Below are positions 1-9,656 of a stretch of DNA of 64,000 nt, one piece after another (position 1 is the stretch's first letter; every line of letters begins with the position of its first letter). Source of the stretch: a virus; the IMG/VR virus record IMGVR_UViG_3300021091_000071, positions 1 to 64,000 of that record; one strand, given 5' to 3'. The notes under the pieces are model-generated. The model worked only from the letters and a program-made list of their open reading frames with translations. It was not told the origin of the DNA and ran no database searches. The position numbers and the translations under genes were made by a program.

Positions 1-300
1 AAAGCAAAGTGGGTGTCACGATTAATGATAGAAAAGAACAATTACAATGATTTATATAAAAAGAAAGACGAGGTTGTAAAGAGGGTTGTTGAGGAAATAA
101 GGGTGGAGTCTGGCGTAAGACTTACCGCACCAACCCTGGAGAGGGCTGCTGAAAAGCACCCAGATGTTATTAAAATAAATGAAGATATAGCGATACATAA
201 AAATGTAATTGATTTTCTTGAAAGAGTAGAAAAAACAATGCAAAGCATTGGGTTTGATATTAAGAACTTAATAGAGCTTATTAAGATGGAGACTTCTTAA
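1..300 (+). CDS. uvsY: UvsY recombination mediator, C-terminal part (cut by window edge)
   Basis: The frame is open to the left edge, reading K-A-K-W before the GTG at 13, so this is the 3' part of a longer gene. UvsY loads the UvsX recombinase onto gp32-coated single-stranded DNA. The preserved part has the family's helical C-terminal half: the AKW segment, a basic coiled region, an LERAAEKHPDVIKI stretch and a final helix ending near GFDIKNLIELIK, the same layout as the T4 UvsY C-terminus. It lies immediately 5' of uvsW (TAATG junction), and the uvsY-uvsW adjacency is also T4-like. Identity is from pattern and synteny. Confidence 0.75.
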   Translation, partial: KAKWVSRLMIEKNNYNDLYKKKDEVVKRVVEEIRVESGVRLTAPTLERAAEKHPDVIKINEDIAIHKNVIDFLERVEKTMQSIGFDIKNLIELIKMETS

Positions 301-1784
301 TGGTATATTTTGATATAGATAAAAACGGAAAGTACGGTACCCTAACCGGTGATCATTTTAATGATGTAAGAGAACACTTTTCTGTAAAGAACGAAGGCGC
401 GAGATTTGCTCGTTTGCGCGGAAGGTTTATACCATCTCGCACCTATGCGATTACACCTGGAGGGCGATTGGACCCGTGCATGTTTTTTGAGATATCTAAA
501 TTTCTACTTCAAAATAATTATTGTCCTAAGGACAGTATTAGAGCCTCAGCAGAATTCCTAAACTACATTTTACCTGGGCCAACAGCATATCAACATAATG
601 TACATTTTACGAATCAACCGTATGATAATCTTAATTTAAAATTGAGAGATTATCAAAAAGCCATTGTTACCAAATGTCTTGATGCTGGCAGAGGCACAGT
701 GGTGCTAGCAACAGCTGGTGGCAAGACTCTAATTATGGCTTCTCTTCTGTCTAATTTTTTTCATATGAAAAATAATTTTAAATGTTTGTTAATTGTACCG
801 GATCTGGGGTTGGTTGAGCAAACCTATAATGATTTTAGTAACTACGGGGTACCGTTTATCAGTCGCAAGTGGACAGGTAGCCACCCAATTGAAACTGATA
901 AAACAAACGCGTTTAATGTGATAATAGCCAATCTGGGTATTCTTCAATCAGAAAATTCTGATTTATCCTGGCTAGAAAATATAGATTTACTAGTTGTGGA
1001 TGAAGTGCATAAAGTACGCAGAGGCAACAAGGTAAACAACATCCTTAAGAATATTAAAACTAATGTTAGATTTGGATTCACTGGTACTTTACCAGAAGAT
1101 AAATTAGATCAATGGAATATTATCGGTAAGATAGGGCCTATTATCTATGAAAAAAATAGTTTTCAGCTACGCAATGAAAATTATATTTCTAATGTCACAG
1201 CAAATATTCTAGAACTACATTATAATTCACAACCACCTGTGCTAGAAGACCTAGTTAATCCTGCAGAAAAATATCGTACAGAATTAGAATTTTTATTTGA
1301 AAATTCTTTCAGGAACCGAACGATTGCATCGTTATGTAATAACGCCCCTAACAATGTATTAATATTAATTGATTATATTAAACATGGAGAGGCGCTACAT
1401 GATTGTCTTACAAAGAGTTGCAATAGAAAACAAGTATTTTTTATTAGGGGAGAAGTAGAGATACAGGACAGAGAAAAAGTAAAAGAATTAATGGAAAAAG
1501 ATAACAATATTGTATGTGTGGCCATAAGTAAAATATTCAGCACAGGTATTAATATTAAAAATGTACATTTCATTATTTTTGCGGGTGGAGGTAAAGCCAA
1601 GGTGAGAATAATACAAAGTATAGGCAGAGGGCTCAGGTTACATGAAAATAAGAGCAAACTTTACATTATAGATATAGCAGACCAATTTACATACGGTAAA
1701 AGGCATCAACTTAAAAGACAATCTCTCTATGATCAAGAACGCATACCATATCAAACTAAAAAGGTTATAGAACAAAATTTATGA
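300..1784 (+). CDS. uvsW: UvsW-type recombination DNA helicase
   Basis: Superfamily 2 helicase of 494 aa (T4 UvsW is about 500). UvsW unwinds branched DNA and R-loops and helps switch from origin- to recombination-dependent replication. Visible motifs: Walker A TAGGKT near residue 140, DEVH box VVDEVHK near 235, motif III FTGT near 260, and motif VI SIGRGLRL near 440. The N-terminal ~100 residues match the small double-stranded-DNA-binding domain region of UvsW. The ATG at 300 overlaps the uvsY stop as TAATG, and the 3' end overlaps gp55 as ATGA, so the three genes are probably translationally coupled. Confidence 0.93.
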   Translation: MVYFDIDKNGKYGTLTGDHFNDVREHFSVKNEGARFARLRGRFIPSRTYAITPGGRLDPCMFFEISKFLLQNNYCPKDSIRASAEFLNYILPGPTAYQHNVHFTNQPYDNLNLKLRDYQKAIVTKCLDAGRGTVVLATAGGKTLIMASLLSNFFHMKNNFKCLLIVPDLGLVEQTYNDFSNYGVPFISRKWTGSHPIETDKTNAFNVIIANLGILQSENSDLSWLENIDLLVVDEVHKVRRGNKVNNILKNIKTNVRFGFTGTLPEDKLDQWNIIGKIGPIIYEKNSFQLRNENYISNVTANILELHYNSQPPVLEDLVNPAEKYRTELEFLFENSFRNRTIASLCNNAPNNVLILIDYIKHGEALHDCLTKSCNRKQVFFIRGEVEIQDREKVKELMEKDNNIVCVAISKIFSTGINIKNVHFIIFAGGGKAKVRIIQSIGRGLRLHENKSKLYIIDIADQFTYGKRHQLKRQSLYDQERIPYQTKKVIEQNL

Positions 1785-2368
1785 AGAAAAAACAAAAAAA
1801 GAACACTATTAAGAAATCTAAGAGATCAGTATATTCTGATATTCCAGAGATATTAGATATTAGTACCGCGGTGGCTGTACTGACTGGTGAGAGCGTCATC
1901 AAAGGTAAGAAGCTCAAACCATCTGAAAAACCTCATTACGTTAATAGTAAGCAGTTTGAAGATGAAATCCGTCAATACTATAAAACCGATAAAATTACCG
2001 ATTATCTTGCTGAAGCCATAAGGCGTATTGCCTACGGACTATCTTTTGCCCCTAATTTTATTAACTATAGTTATAGGGATGAGATGATAGGAGATGCTGT
2101 AGTAAAAATGTACCAGGCACTGAAATATAAAAAGTTTAAACTAGACCATGGTTTTAGCCCGTTTAGCTATTTTACCACGATAGCATTTCACGCCTTTATT
2201 AGCCGTATTAAGAAGGAAAAGAAACACCATCAATTAATAACAGATTATAGAGAAAAGCATTATAGTGAGCTAATAAACCAAAACGAAGATGAGTCAGGCG
2301 TACGTGTTTATACTCAGGACGTTACTGGAATATTAGATAATAGTATCTATAATGAGAGTAATGCCTAA
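1781..2368 (+). CDS. gp55: gp55-type sigma factor for late transcription
   Basis: 195 aa (T4 gp55 is 185). gp55 replaces the host sigma factor on RNA polymerase and recognises the TATAAATA late promoter. The diagnostic region is residues ~70-150: YRDEMIGDAVVKMYQALK, then FSPFSYFTTIAFHAFISRIKKEKK, the sigma region-2-like block of the gp55 family. The first 30 residues are lysine-rich and variable. Its presence agrees with the many TATAAATA motifs found upstream of structural genes in this window. I do not see an obvious hydrophobic clamp-binding peptide at the C-terminus, where T4 gp55 has one. It starts with an ATGA overlap to uvsW. Confidence 0.88.
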   Translation: MKKKQKKNTIKKSKRSVYSDIPEILDISTAVAVLTGESVIKGKKLKPSEKPHYVNSKQFEDEIRQYYKTDKITDYLAEAIRRIAYGLSFAPNFINYSYRDEMIGDAVVKMYQALKYKKFKLDHGFSPFSYFTTIAFHAFISRIKKEKKHHQLITDYREKHYSELINQNEDESGVRVYTQDVTGILDNSIYNESNA

Positions 2369-3404
2369 CTCTAAAAAAGTTGCCGTAATATCTGATTTGC
2401 ATTTAGGGGTTCATGTCAATAGTCCTACTTGGCATGAGATATCCTACAACTGGGCTAAGTGGATTATTTCTGAATTAGAAGCAAAAAATATAACAGATAT
2501 AATTTTTTGCGGCGATTTTTTTCATAGTAGAAGCGAGATAACTGTGAACACTCTTCATCAAGCAAGTGTAATATTGAATTTGTTTAGCGGTTTTCATCTA
2601 TACATGCTTGCTGGTAATCACGATTCTTTTTATAAAAATAATTGTAGCGTTAACAGTATTAGGATTTTTAGCGGCAGACCTAATATTACAGTGCTTGATT
2701 CTCCTACAACCATGCAGTTCTGCGGAACAGAGTGCTTTTTTGCTCCTTGGGGAACCGAGATTAAAGATATTCCTCAATCAGATATAATATTTGGACACTT
2801 TGAAATTGAAAGCTTTAAGATGAATGCTCATAAAACTTGCGACCATGGCTTTAAAACAGATGATTTAATTGCCAAGGCCCCGCTTATTATTTCTGGGCAT
2901 TTTCATCTAAGAGAGGAAAGGAAATATAAAAAAGGCACTATTCTTTATGTAGGATCGCCGTTCCAGTTAGATTTTGGTGATGAAGGATCAACCAAGGGCT
3001 ATTATATTTTAGATATGTCTAATTCATCATACACATTTTACGAAAACAATATTTCACCTAAACACGTGAAAATATCTTTGACAGATTTAATCAAAATGAA
3101 GAATTTCAAGACTGAAGGTAAGCAGCTTATTAATAATAATATTATTAAATTAGAAATAGATAAAACTATATCTAATACTGATTTAGACAGACTATCTACA
3201 AAAATAAGTACCTACACACCTCTTAGCTATGTGGTAGATAATACTGCTAATTTTGATAAGTTCGGTGCAGGCAATCAAGAAGAAGTTGACTTGAGTGGTG
3301 TAGATATTACCCGAGCCATAACAGATTTTGTTGAGATGCTCGACATACAAAATAAAAAAGATGTAGTTGAATACACAATATCACTATACAACCAGTGTAA
3401 ATGA
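2361..3404 (+). CDS. gp47: gp47 recombination endonuclease subunit (SbcD/Mre11-like)
   Basis: Metallophosphoesterase of ~347 aa, the nuclease partner of gp46 in DNA end resection. Metal-binding motifs are in the family order: SDLHLG (D, H) at the N-terminus, GDFFH near residue 50, GNHD near 90, GHFE near 140 and SGHFH near 180. Two starts are possible, ATG 2352 and ATG 2361. I prefer 2361 because a GAGAG stretch lies just upstream and TATAAT lies 7 nt upstream; 2352 would add only three residues. It ends in an ATGA overlap with gp46, as expected for an SbcDC-type pair. Confidence 0.93.
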   Translation: MPNSKKVAVISDLHLGVHVNSPTWHEISYNWAKWIISELEAKNITDIIFCGDFFHSRSEITVNTLHQASVILNLFSGFHLYMLAGNHDSFYKNNCSVNSIRIFSGRPNITVLDSPTTMQFCGTECFFAPWGTEIKDIPQSDIIFGHFEIESFKMNAHKTCDHGFKTDDLIAKAPLIISGHFHLREERKYKKGTILYVGSPFQLDFGDEGSTKGYYILDMSNSSYTFYENNISPKHVKISLTDLIKMKNFKTEGKQLINNNIIKLEIDKTISNTDLDRLSTKISTYTPLSYVVDNTANFDKFGAGNQEEVDLSGVDITRAITDFVEMLDIQNKKDVVEYTISLYNQCK

Positions 3405-5206
3405 AGAAGATTATTTTTAAAAAATTATCCATTAAAAACTTCTTAAGTGTCGGGCACACGCCTGTAATTATTAATTTTAAGCCAGGGCTTCATGGCATTA
3501 CAGGCATTAACAGAGATCAGATAGACAGACGCAACGGAGTGGGTAAAAGCACTATACCTGACGCACTTCATTTTGCTTTGTTTGGCACTACTTTGCGTGA
3601 ATTAAAAAAAGAATTTGTTATTAATAACATCACAGGAAAGACATGTGAAGTTTCATTAAGTTTTAGTATACAAAGTAACAATGAAATTAATAATTACGAA
3701 ATAGTAAGAACACTCGAACCAAGTCGCTGTACCTTATACCAAAATGATCATGATATAACTAGAGATAGTATTGCTAATACTACTGAGTATGTGATGCAAA
3801 TACTTCAATGCACCCCTGAAATATTTCAGAACTGCGTTATTATGACTGTTAATAACACTGTGCCATTTATGGCAAAAAAGAAAGCAGAGAAGCGAAAATT
3901 TATTGAAGGTATATTTAATTTAGAAATTTTTAGTAAAATGCTCTCTCAACTTAGGGAAGAACAGTCTACTGTTAAAAAAGAATTTGATATTGAATCTACC
4001 AGGTCTGATGAAGTTTCTAACAGTATTAATACCACGCAGCAGCAACAGAAGACCTTGCATCTTGAATATGAAAATAGAAAAAAAACTCTTGAAAAAAGAC
4101 AAAAGGATAACACAGTAGAGTTGAGCCAACTAGAGGATCAAATCAGTGGTTATAAAGAAATTAATACTGAAGAAATATCTAAAAACCTCGTATTGTTAAA
4201 TGAAAAATTAGCCGAGTGTGATACAAAGATACAAGAGCTAGGTAAGCAAGTGGCAACTCTGGAAACTAAAAATGAAATAGTCTTTACAACTGTATCGAAG
4301 ATTGGAACAGACAAGGATGTATGCCCTACATGCTTGAAACCTATAGACAAAACGCATATTAACCATATTAAACAAAAGAAAGATGAATTTAAGATGGAGA
4401 TAAAGAGCAGGGAAGAAGAAATAAAAACCTTTGAGGCAAAAATATTTGAGCTTACTGGCCTGAAGACAAAAATACAAGATGCAATTAAAAAAGGTCAAAA
4501 TAATATTAATCAAAGCACTTTAGCAGTTCAGCAGTTAAAACATAATAGAGATAGAATAGAACAGCTCAAGCAATACAATAAACAAGTAGATCAGGACTTA
4601 CAGCATTTAACCGATACCAGCACAAGTCTTAACAAACTTCTTGATGATGCAAAAACTAAGCATGCAGATATCCTAAAAAAGATTGAAGGCTTAGAAAAGG
4701 CATTAAACCTGCTAGACACAGTCAAATTTGTTGTAAGTGAAGAAGGGGTAAAGAGTTTTATTGTAAAGAGAATTTTAACATTGTTTAACAGCAAGCTTTC
4801 ATACTATCTTAAAAAACTTAATTCCAATGCTGTAATAACTTTCAACGAATATTTTGAAGAACAAATTATTAACGATAAAGGTAAAATAACCACATATTTT
4901 AATTTTAGTGGGGCGGAAAGAAAAGTAATAGACTTGGCTATTATGTTCAGTTTTATTGATATGTTAAGTCTGCAAGGAAATATATTCTATAGCATACAGT
5001 TCTATGATGAGCTTCTGGATACGAGCTTGGACGAAACCGGTGTAGAGTTGGTTTTAAATTTACTCAATGAATTAGTTTCAAAAAATATGTTTGGCATTTA
5101 TGTGATATCTCATAGAAAAGAATGTGCTAAATTTGTGAACGGAGATCTTATTACACTAGAGAAAAATAACGGAATTACCACTCTCTCTTGCGCAGGTATA
5201 CGTTGA
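3401..5206 (+). CDS. gp46: gp46 recombination endonuclease subunit (SbcC/Rad50-like)
   Basis: 601 aa ABC-type SMC-like ATPase (T4 gp46 is 560). The N-terminal lobe has Walker A NGVGKST near residue 47. Long heptad-rich coiled coils (about 170-460) are interrupted by a zinc hook CPTC near residue 308. The C-terminal lobe has a signature-like FSGAERKVIDLA and Walker B FYDELLDTSLD near 550, followed by the H-loop region ISHR. It works with gp47 to resect DNA ends for recombination-dependent replication. The zinc hook cysteines are intact, unlike the zinc sites of gp32 and QueC in the same genome. Confidence 0.94.
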   Translation: MKKIIFKKLSIKNFLSVGHTPVIINFKPGLHGITGINRDQIDRRNGVGKSTIPDALHFALFGTTLRELKKEFVINNITGKTCEVSLSFSIQSNNEINNYEIVRTLEPSRCTLYQNDHDITRDSIANTTEYVMQILQCTPEIFQNCVIMTVNNTVPFMAKKKAEKRKFIEGIFNLEIFSKMLSQLREEQSTVKKEFDIESTRSDEVSNSINTTQQQQKTLHLEYENRKKTLEKRQKDNTVELSQLEDQISGYKEINTEEISKNLVLLNEKLAECDTKIQELGKQVATLETKNEIVFTTVSKIGTDKDVCPTCLKPIDKTHINHIKQKKDEFKMEIKSREEEIKTFEAKIFELTGLKTKIQDAIKKGQNNINQSTLAVQQLKHNRDRIEQLKQYNKQVDQDLQHLTDTSTSLNKLLDDAKTKHADILKKIEGLEKALNLLDTVKFVVSEEGVKSFIVKRILTLFNSKLSYYLKKLNSNAVITFNEYFEEQIINDKGKITTYFNFSGAERKVIDLAIMFSFIDMLSLQGNIFYSIQFYDELLDTSLDETGVELVLNLLNELVSKNMFGIYVISHRKECAKFVNGDLITLEKNNGITTLSCAGIR

Positions 5207-5237
5207 AATTCATATAAAATAGTCTATATATATAGAA
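5203..5237 (+). promoter_or_regulatory. Sigma70-like promoter, start codon at or near +1
   Basis: TTGAAA (5203-5208), 16-nt spacer, TATATA (5225-5230), then 7 nt to the ATG at 5238. The predicted transcript would have a leader of about one base. No Shine-Dalgarno is visible. Confidence 0.5.
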
Positions 5238-6479
5238 ATGTTTACCACCGGTATATACACCAATCCTCTTCTTCAACAAATCAACAGGCAATCACTTGCA
5301 GCACAAGAGCAACCTGCTCCTGTGCTAAAGCCAGACAATACACCGCCGCCTGATACAAATCTTCCTCGTGCCGTGCAGTATTATGCCGATTACTCTGGCT
5401 GTGGTTTCTGGAGAATGCTTTGGCCAGAACATCTTTTAAATGCATACAATAAAATGACTGTGCATGGTAGCACGGTCATGGTACTTGATCCCCGCTGGTA
5501 TGTGAATGTCAGAGCAGTGCGCGTACAAAGACAAGCAACGTCCTCCCAACTACAGTTTATCAAATTCCTTAAAGAGGTATCTGCTCAGATGTTAAAACAA
5601 ACTGGCAATGGATTTAGAATAATATATGAAATTGACGATGTGGTGTTTAGCGAAGATATTCCTGATTATAATAAATTTAAAACAGCTTTTGTAGATCCGG
5701 AGATTAGGAAAAATGCTCAAGAAATTATATCTCTATGTGACGAGGTAACTGTTACTTGTCAGTTTATGAAAGATTATTATGCTGAGAAGACAGGGCATAA
5801 GAATATTACAATAATACCTAACTATCCTCCAAAATTTTGGCTAGGAAGATTTTATGATGAAAAAAAGATAAGCTCGAATTATGACGCTTACAAACACAAA
5901 CCGCGAATTCTATATTCAGGGTCTGGTGCTCATTTTGATGTCGAGAACCGTGTAAATCAAAATGATGATTTTGCGCATGTCGTACGGGCCATCTATGAAA
6001 CATACAATGAGTTTCAGTGGGTATTTTTAGGTGCATTTCCTTTGCCAATCAGACCTTTGATTGATAAAGGCCTAGTTGAATTTCACCCATGGGTAAATCT
6101 CTACAATTATGGTGAGGCAATACAAAATTTGAGAATTAACATGATGGTTGCCCCTTTGCAGAATAATAATTTTAACAAAAGTAAATCTGATTTAAAATGG
6201 ATAGAAGCAAATTGCTTTGGGCTGCCTATTGCATGCCAAGATCTTTGCACATACAAAGATGCAGAGTTTAGGTTTAATACTGGTGAGGAAATGGTAGGGA
6301 TTATAAGAGAGGTTCTAAGTAAAAAAGGTAAATACATGAACATTTGCGCTAAAGCACGTAAGCAAGCTGATACCAGATGGTTAGAAGATGGGTCCAATTT
6401 AGACTGTTACTATGAATTGTTTAATCACCCATATGGTAGCCCTGAACGTAAAAAGCTTAATGCTATTAACGGTATTTAA
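5238..6479 (+). CDS. Glycosyltransferase, GT-B / family 4-like
   Basis: 413 aa. The middle and C-terminal parts resemble GT4 transferases: an IIYEIDDVVF segment near residue 130, VTVTCQFMKDYY near 170, a linker ITIIPNYPP near 190, then the C-terminal Rossmann half with RILYSGSGAHFD near 225 and a donor-site region MVAPLQ...FNKSKSDLKWIEANCFGLPI near 300-330, where the E of the 'E-x-x-x-xG' donor motif is visible. Substrate unknown; it could glycosylate virion protein, DNA or a host glycan. The first ~50 residues are proline-rich and low-complexity. It has its own promoter and converges with the membrane gene at TTAA. Confidence 0.75.
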   Translation: MFTTGIYTNPLLQQINRQSLAAQEQPAPVLKPDNTPPPDTNLPRAVQYYADYSGCGFWRMLWPEHLLNAYNKMTVHGSTVMVLDPRWYVNVRAVRVQRQATSSQLQFIKFLKEVSAQMLKQTGNGFRIIYEIDDVVFSEDIPDYNKFKTAFVDPEIRKNAQEIISLCDEVTVTCQFMKDYYAEKTGHKNITIIPNYPPKFWLGRFYDEKKISSNYDAYKHKPRILYSGSGAHFDVENRVNQNDDFAHVVRAIYETYNEFQWVFLGAFPLPIRPLIDKGLVEFHPWVNLYNYGEAIQNLRINMMVAPLQNNNFNKSKSDLKWIEANCFGLPIACQDLCTYKDAEFRFNTGEEMVGIIREVLSKKGKYMNICAKARKQADTRWLEDGSNLDCYYELFNHPYGSPERKKLNAINGI

Positions 6480-6796
6480 ATTTTAGCAATTGTTTTAAAA
6501 ATGTATGCCAGGCACGGGTAGGTAAAGAACGTTATTAGCGGCATGTACCAGGTACAGCTGAATAATAAAGTAAGTATTATACCTACAAATAATGAAAGCC
6601 AAAAGCTAAGACATATCCAACATGCAGTTAACTTACCAATAATTTTATTCTTCAGAAATAAAATATCATCAAACTCACCGGGCAACAATATATCTTTTCT
6701 AAAAAAAAGCTTCGCCAAAGTTATTTTTAATGGGCTAGCAAACCATAATAATAGCGTGCTACAGACAGCCAGGCAACCAACTATATATTCTGTCAT
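6476..6796 (-). CDS. Small membrane protein with CWICLSFW motif
   Basis: 106 aa with three likely hydrophobic segments (residues ~5-25, 58-82 and 85-105). The motif ACWICLSFWLSL near residue 58 resembles the C-x-x-C-x-S-F-W signature seen in phage DUF1360-like membrane proteins; function unknown. It overlaps the upstream minus-strand cysteine-rich gene by 4 nt (ATGA), so the two form a small operon. Its stop codon shares the tetranucleotide TTAA (6476-6479) with the convergent glycosyltransferase gene. Confidence 0.6.
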   Translation of the reverse strand: MTEYIVGCLAVCSTLLLWFASPLKITLAKLFFRKDILLPGEFDDILFLKNKIIGKLTACWICLSFWLSLFVGIILTLLFSCTWYMPLITFFTYPCLAYIFKTIAKI

Positions 6797-6987
6797 ACCT
6801 GCTTCAAATGCGACTGTAGCATTGCCATATATCGGTGTCTAAGTTGTTTTTCTATACATGTGCCGCACCCACCTCTCATTTTTAAATCATTCAAATCTCT
6901 TATAAATTGGGCTCTGTGCTGGTCACAATCAGTTATTTCTGGCGGGCACGGTTTGTTAAAGTCAAAAAATTGCATTATCTTATCCAT
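6793..6987 (-). CDS. Small cysteine-containing protein, unknown function
   Basis: 64 aa. Four cysteines occur as C-x6-C (CPPEITDC) and C-x2-C (CGTC), spaced by a basic helix, so a metal-binding fold is possible but unproven. It is the first gene of a two-gene minus-strand operon with the CWICLSFW membrane protein. A TATAAT (7000-6995 on the minus strand) ends 7 nt before the ATG, giving an almost leaderless start, divergent from the gp43 promoter. Function not recognised. Confidence 0.5.
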   Translation of the reverse strand: MDKIMQFFDFNKPCPPEITDCDQHRAQFIRDLNDLKMRGGCGTCIEKQLRHRYMAMLQSHLKQV

Positions 6988-7000
6988 GTATTATATTATA

Positions 7001-7034
7001 TGGCTTAAGGTATTTATTCCATTATAATTTGTAT
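7001..7034 (+). promoter_or_regulatory. Sigma70-like promoter of gp43, leaderless start
   Basis: TGGCTT (7001-7006), 16-nt spacer, TATAAT (7023-7028), exactly 6 nt, then ATG at 7035. This puts +1 on the A of the start codon and argues for ATG 7035 over TTG 7029. Confidence 0.6.
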
Positions 7035-9626
7035 ATGATTGGCTATAGAAACGTTGCATACGATCCTAGACAGGAGCTAATAAGACTTTTTACCTGGGAT
7101 CACGCCGGCAATAGAATTGCCATTGATTCAACTTATCATCCATATATCTTCTTAGAAAGCAATAACTCTAAGGATGCTATCAGTATATTCAATACACACT
7201 TAAAGAAAAAAAGCTTTAAAAATCAATTCGAAAAGTCCAAGTACTTGAGAGAAACAGGTACGACAAGAGTTTTTGAAAATCTATCCCCAGCCCAACAGTT
7301 TTTATTGGATAATTTCTGGGAGACCAACGAAACACCAGAGTTTGCTCAATTTCCTCTTAAGATTTTCTTTTTAGATATAGAGACATATTCTGTAGATGAT
7401 TTTCCTAATATAGAGACTGCAAACCACCCTATCAATATTATTACTATTTACGACACTCTAACTAAAAGGTTTATCACATGGGGGGTTAAGCCGTTTAAAA
7501 AAATTACAACAGATCAAGTTTTTATACACTGCAAAACAGAAAAAGAATTGTTAGAAAAATTTATTTCTCACATGGAGAAAGACTATCCTGATGTTATACT
7601 GGGGTGGAATTCCATTCTATTTGATTTGCCATATGTTATTAATCGTACAAGAGTTTTGTTTGATGATGAGACGGTTGCTAGACTAAGTCCAGTGGGCCGT
7701 GTTTATAGTAGAACACTCAAAGGACAGTTCGGCAAGGAGCAAATACGTTGGTATATAGACGGTATATCATGTCTTGACTACCTAGACATTTACAAAAGAT
7801 TTTGCCTTACACTACGCGAAAACTATAAGTTAAACAGTATTGCAAAAATAGAATTAAATGAACAAAAGGTTGATTACGGTGAGACAAACCTAAGTAGTTT
7901 GGCTGATACCGACTGGGAGACGTTTGTGGATTATAATGTTCAAGACGTTAGGTTGCTTGTTAAACTAGAAGAAAAGCTTCAATACTTTGAGTTATTGAGG
8001 ATGCTCAGCTATACAGGACTTACTACTATGGAAGCTGCAATGGGCAGCATGAGCGTTATTATTGGTGCATGTGCAATTAGAGCTAGGTACAAGCATAGAA
8101 GAATTCCTACGTTTGTACGGGCTGAGGACGATGGAAAACAAAACGAAGGCGCCTATGTTAGTGAACCAAAAAGAGGGTTTCAGAAAAATGTTGTAAGTTT
8201 TGATGCAAACAGTCTATACCCCTCTGTTATGGTCACCCTTAATCTTTCTCCAGAAACAAAAATGGGCGTAATTGAAAGTCAAAATGACAAAGAAGTAGTA
8301 ATACGAGATGTTAATGGAAAGACAGTGGCAGTACCGATCTCAAAATTTGCCCAGCTAGTCAAACAAGAAAAATTAAGCTTAAGCAAGGCTAAGGTTTTGT
8401 TTTCTCAAAAAAACAAGGGCATTATCCCAGAGATGGTAGATCAAAACTATAAGCTCAGAGTTCAAGTAAGAAAGGATCTTAAAAAGGCTAAAAAGCACCT
8501 ATCTAGTTTGCCAAAGACTGATCCAGACTATTCTAAATTAAAAGATGAAATAAGCAGACTCAATATCAAACAACATACAATTAAAATTTTCATTAATTCA
8601 GTATACGGCGCTTTAGGTAATAAAGTTTTTCCTCTAGGCGATGATGATCTTGCTAGAAGTATTACTTTAACAGGTCAGGCAGTTATTAAGCAAGGCAACT
8701 CCATATTAACAAAATATATTCAAGACAAGGCAGGGCTATCAGCAGAAGATATAGATAGAGATAACCCAATTATTTACAATGATACTGATTCAGTTTACAT
8801 AACATTGCATTCTTTATGCGAGAAGAGTGGTTTAAAATTTTTCGATGATAAAGGTAAAATCGCCCCTGAATTTTATGATGAGGTTCAAAATATTGAAACG
8901 CATTTAAATACCGAAATTAAGAAATGGTGTGAATCTGCTTTGAACAGTTATGATAGTAGAATTAATTTTAAACGCGAGGTAATTTGTGATGTAGGTGTAT
9001 TTTTGCAGAAAAAGCGTTATGTTATTCATGTTTTAGACGAAGAAGGTATTCACGCAAATAAATTTAAATACACAGGTGTAGAAATTGCTAGAACTACAAT
9101 GCCTGCTCCATTGAAACCTCACGCAAAGAAAATTGTCGAAACCATGCTTTTAACTCAAGATCAGCAAAAAACCAGCGAGATTGTTGCACAAACATACGAA
9201 CTATTTAAAACGTTGCCTGTAGGAGACATATCCTTTGTAACTGGTCTAAAAGGGTACGAAAAATATGCTAGTAGATGTGACGGGTTTAAAACTGTTAAAT
9301 CTATGCCATTACACGTTAAAGCCGCCTATATGCACAATATGTTGTTAAAAACTTTTAACATAGATAAAAAATATGAAAAAATAGGCAGTGGCGATAAGAT
9401 AAGATTTTTCTACGTCAAACAACCAAATAGGTTTGGCATTAGCGCAATAGCGTACAAATACTACTATCCAGAAGAATTTGCAAAAGTTTTTGAACCTGAT
9501 CATGATTTAATGTTTGACAAAATTATGTATAGTGCAGTCGAACGGTTTTATGAAGCAGTTGACTGGGCTCCGCAGAAGCCTGGTGAAGCTGTTCAATGTG
9601 ATCTTTTCTCCTTATTAAGTGCTTGA
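7035..9626 (+). CDS. gp43: gp43 replicative DNA polymerase, family B
   Basis: 863 aa from ATG 7035 (T4 gp43 is 898). The N-terminal proofreading domain has Exo I FFLDIETYS near residue 112, Exo II GWNSILFDLPY near 195 and Exo III YNVQDV near 300. The polymerase domain has motif A SFDANSLYPSVM near 390, motif B KIFINSVYGALGN near 520, motif C YNDTDSVY near 580 and the KKRY motif near 660. The last residues, QCDLFSLLSA, form a hydrophobic tail in the position of the T4 clamp-binding peptide. The start is fixed by the TATAAT-6-ATG promoter. The stop TGA lies inside the -35 of the next promoter. Confidence 0.97.
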   Translation: MIGYRNVAYDPRQELIRLFTWDHAGNRIAIDSTYHPYIFLESNNSKDAISIFNTHLKKKSFKNQFEKSKYLRETGTTRVFENLSPAQQFLLDNFWETNETPEFAQFPLKIFFLDIETYSVDDFPNIETANHPINIITIYDTLTKRFITWGVKPFKKITTDQVFIHCKTEKELLEKFISHMEKDYPDVILGWNSILFDLPYVINRTRVLFDDETVARLSPVGRVYSRTLKGQFGKEQIRWYIDGISCLDYLDIYKRFCLTLRENYKLNSIAKIELNEQKVDYGETNLSSLADTDWETFVDYNVQDVRLLVKLEEKLQYFELLRMLSYTGLTTMEAAMGSMSVIIGACAIRARYKHRRIPTFVRAEDDGKQNEGAYVSEPKRGFQKNVVSFDANSLYPSVMVTLNLSPETKMGVIESQNDKEVVIRDVNGKTVAVPISKFAQLVKQEKLSLSKAKVLFSQKNKGIIPEMVDQNYKLRVQVRKDLKKAKKHLSSLPKTDPDYSKLKDEISRLNIKQHTIKIFINSVYGALGNKVFPLGDDDLARSITLTGQAVIKQGNSILTKYIQDKAGLSAEDIDRDNPIIYNDTDSVYITLHSLCEKSGLKFFDDKGKIAPEFYDEVQNIETHLNTEIKKWCESALNSYDSRINFKREVICDVGVFLQKKRYVIHVLDEEGIHANKFKYTGVEIARTTMPAPLKPHAKKIVETMLLTQDQQKTSEIVAQTYELFKTLPVGDISFVTGLKGYEKYASRCDGFKTVKSMPLHVKAAYMHNMLLKTFNIDKKYEKIGSGDKIRFFYVKQPNRFGISAIAYKYYYPEEFAKVFEPDHDLMFDKIMYSAVERFYEAVDWAPQKPGEAVQCDLFSLLSA

Positions 9627-9656
9627 TTTTTTATTCGCATCATATATTATTATGTT
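9623..9656 (+). promoter_or_regulatory. Sigma70-like promoter, leaderless start
   Basis: TTGATT (9623-9628), 16-nt spacer, TATTAT (9645-9650), 6 nt, ATG 9657. The -35 element overlaps the gp43 stop codon (9624-9626). +1 is predicted on the start codon. Confidence 0.65.
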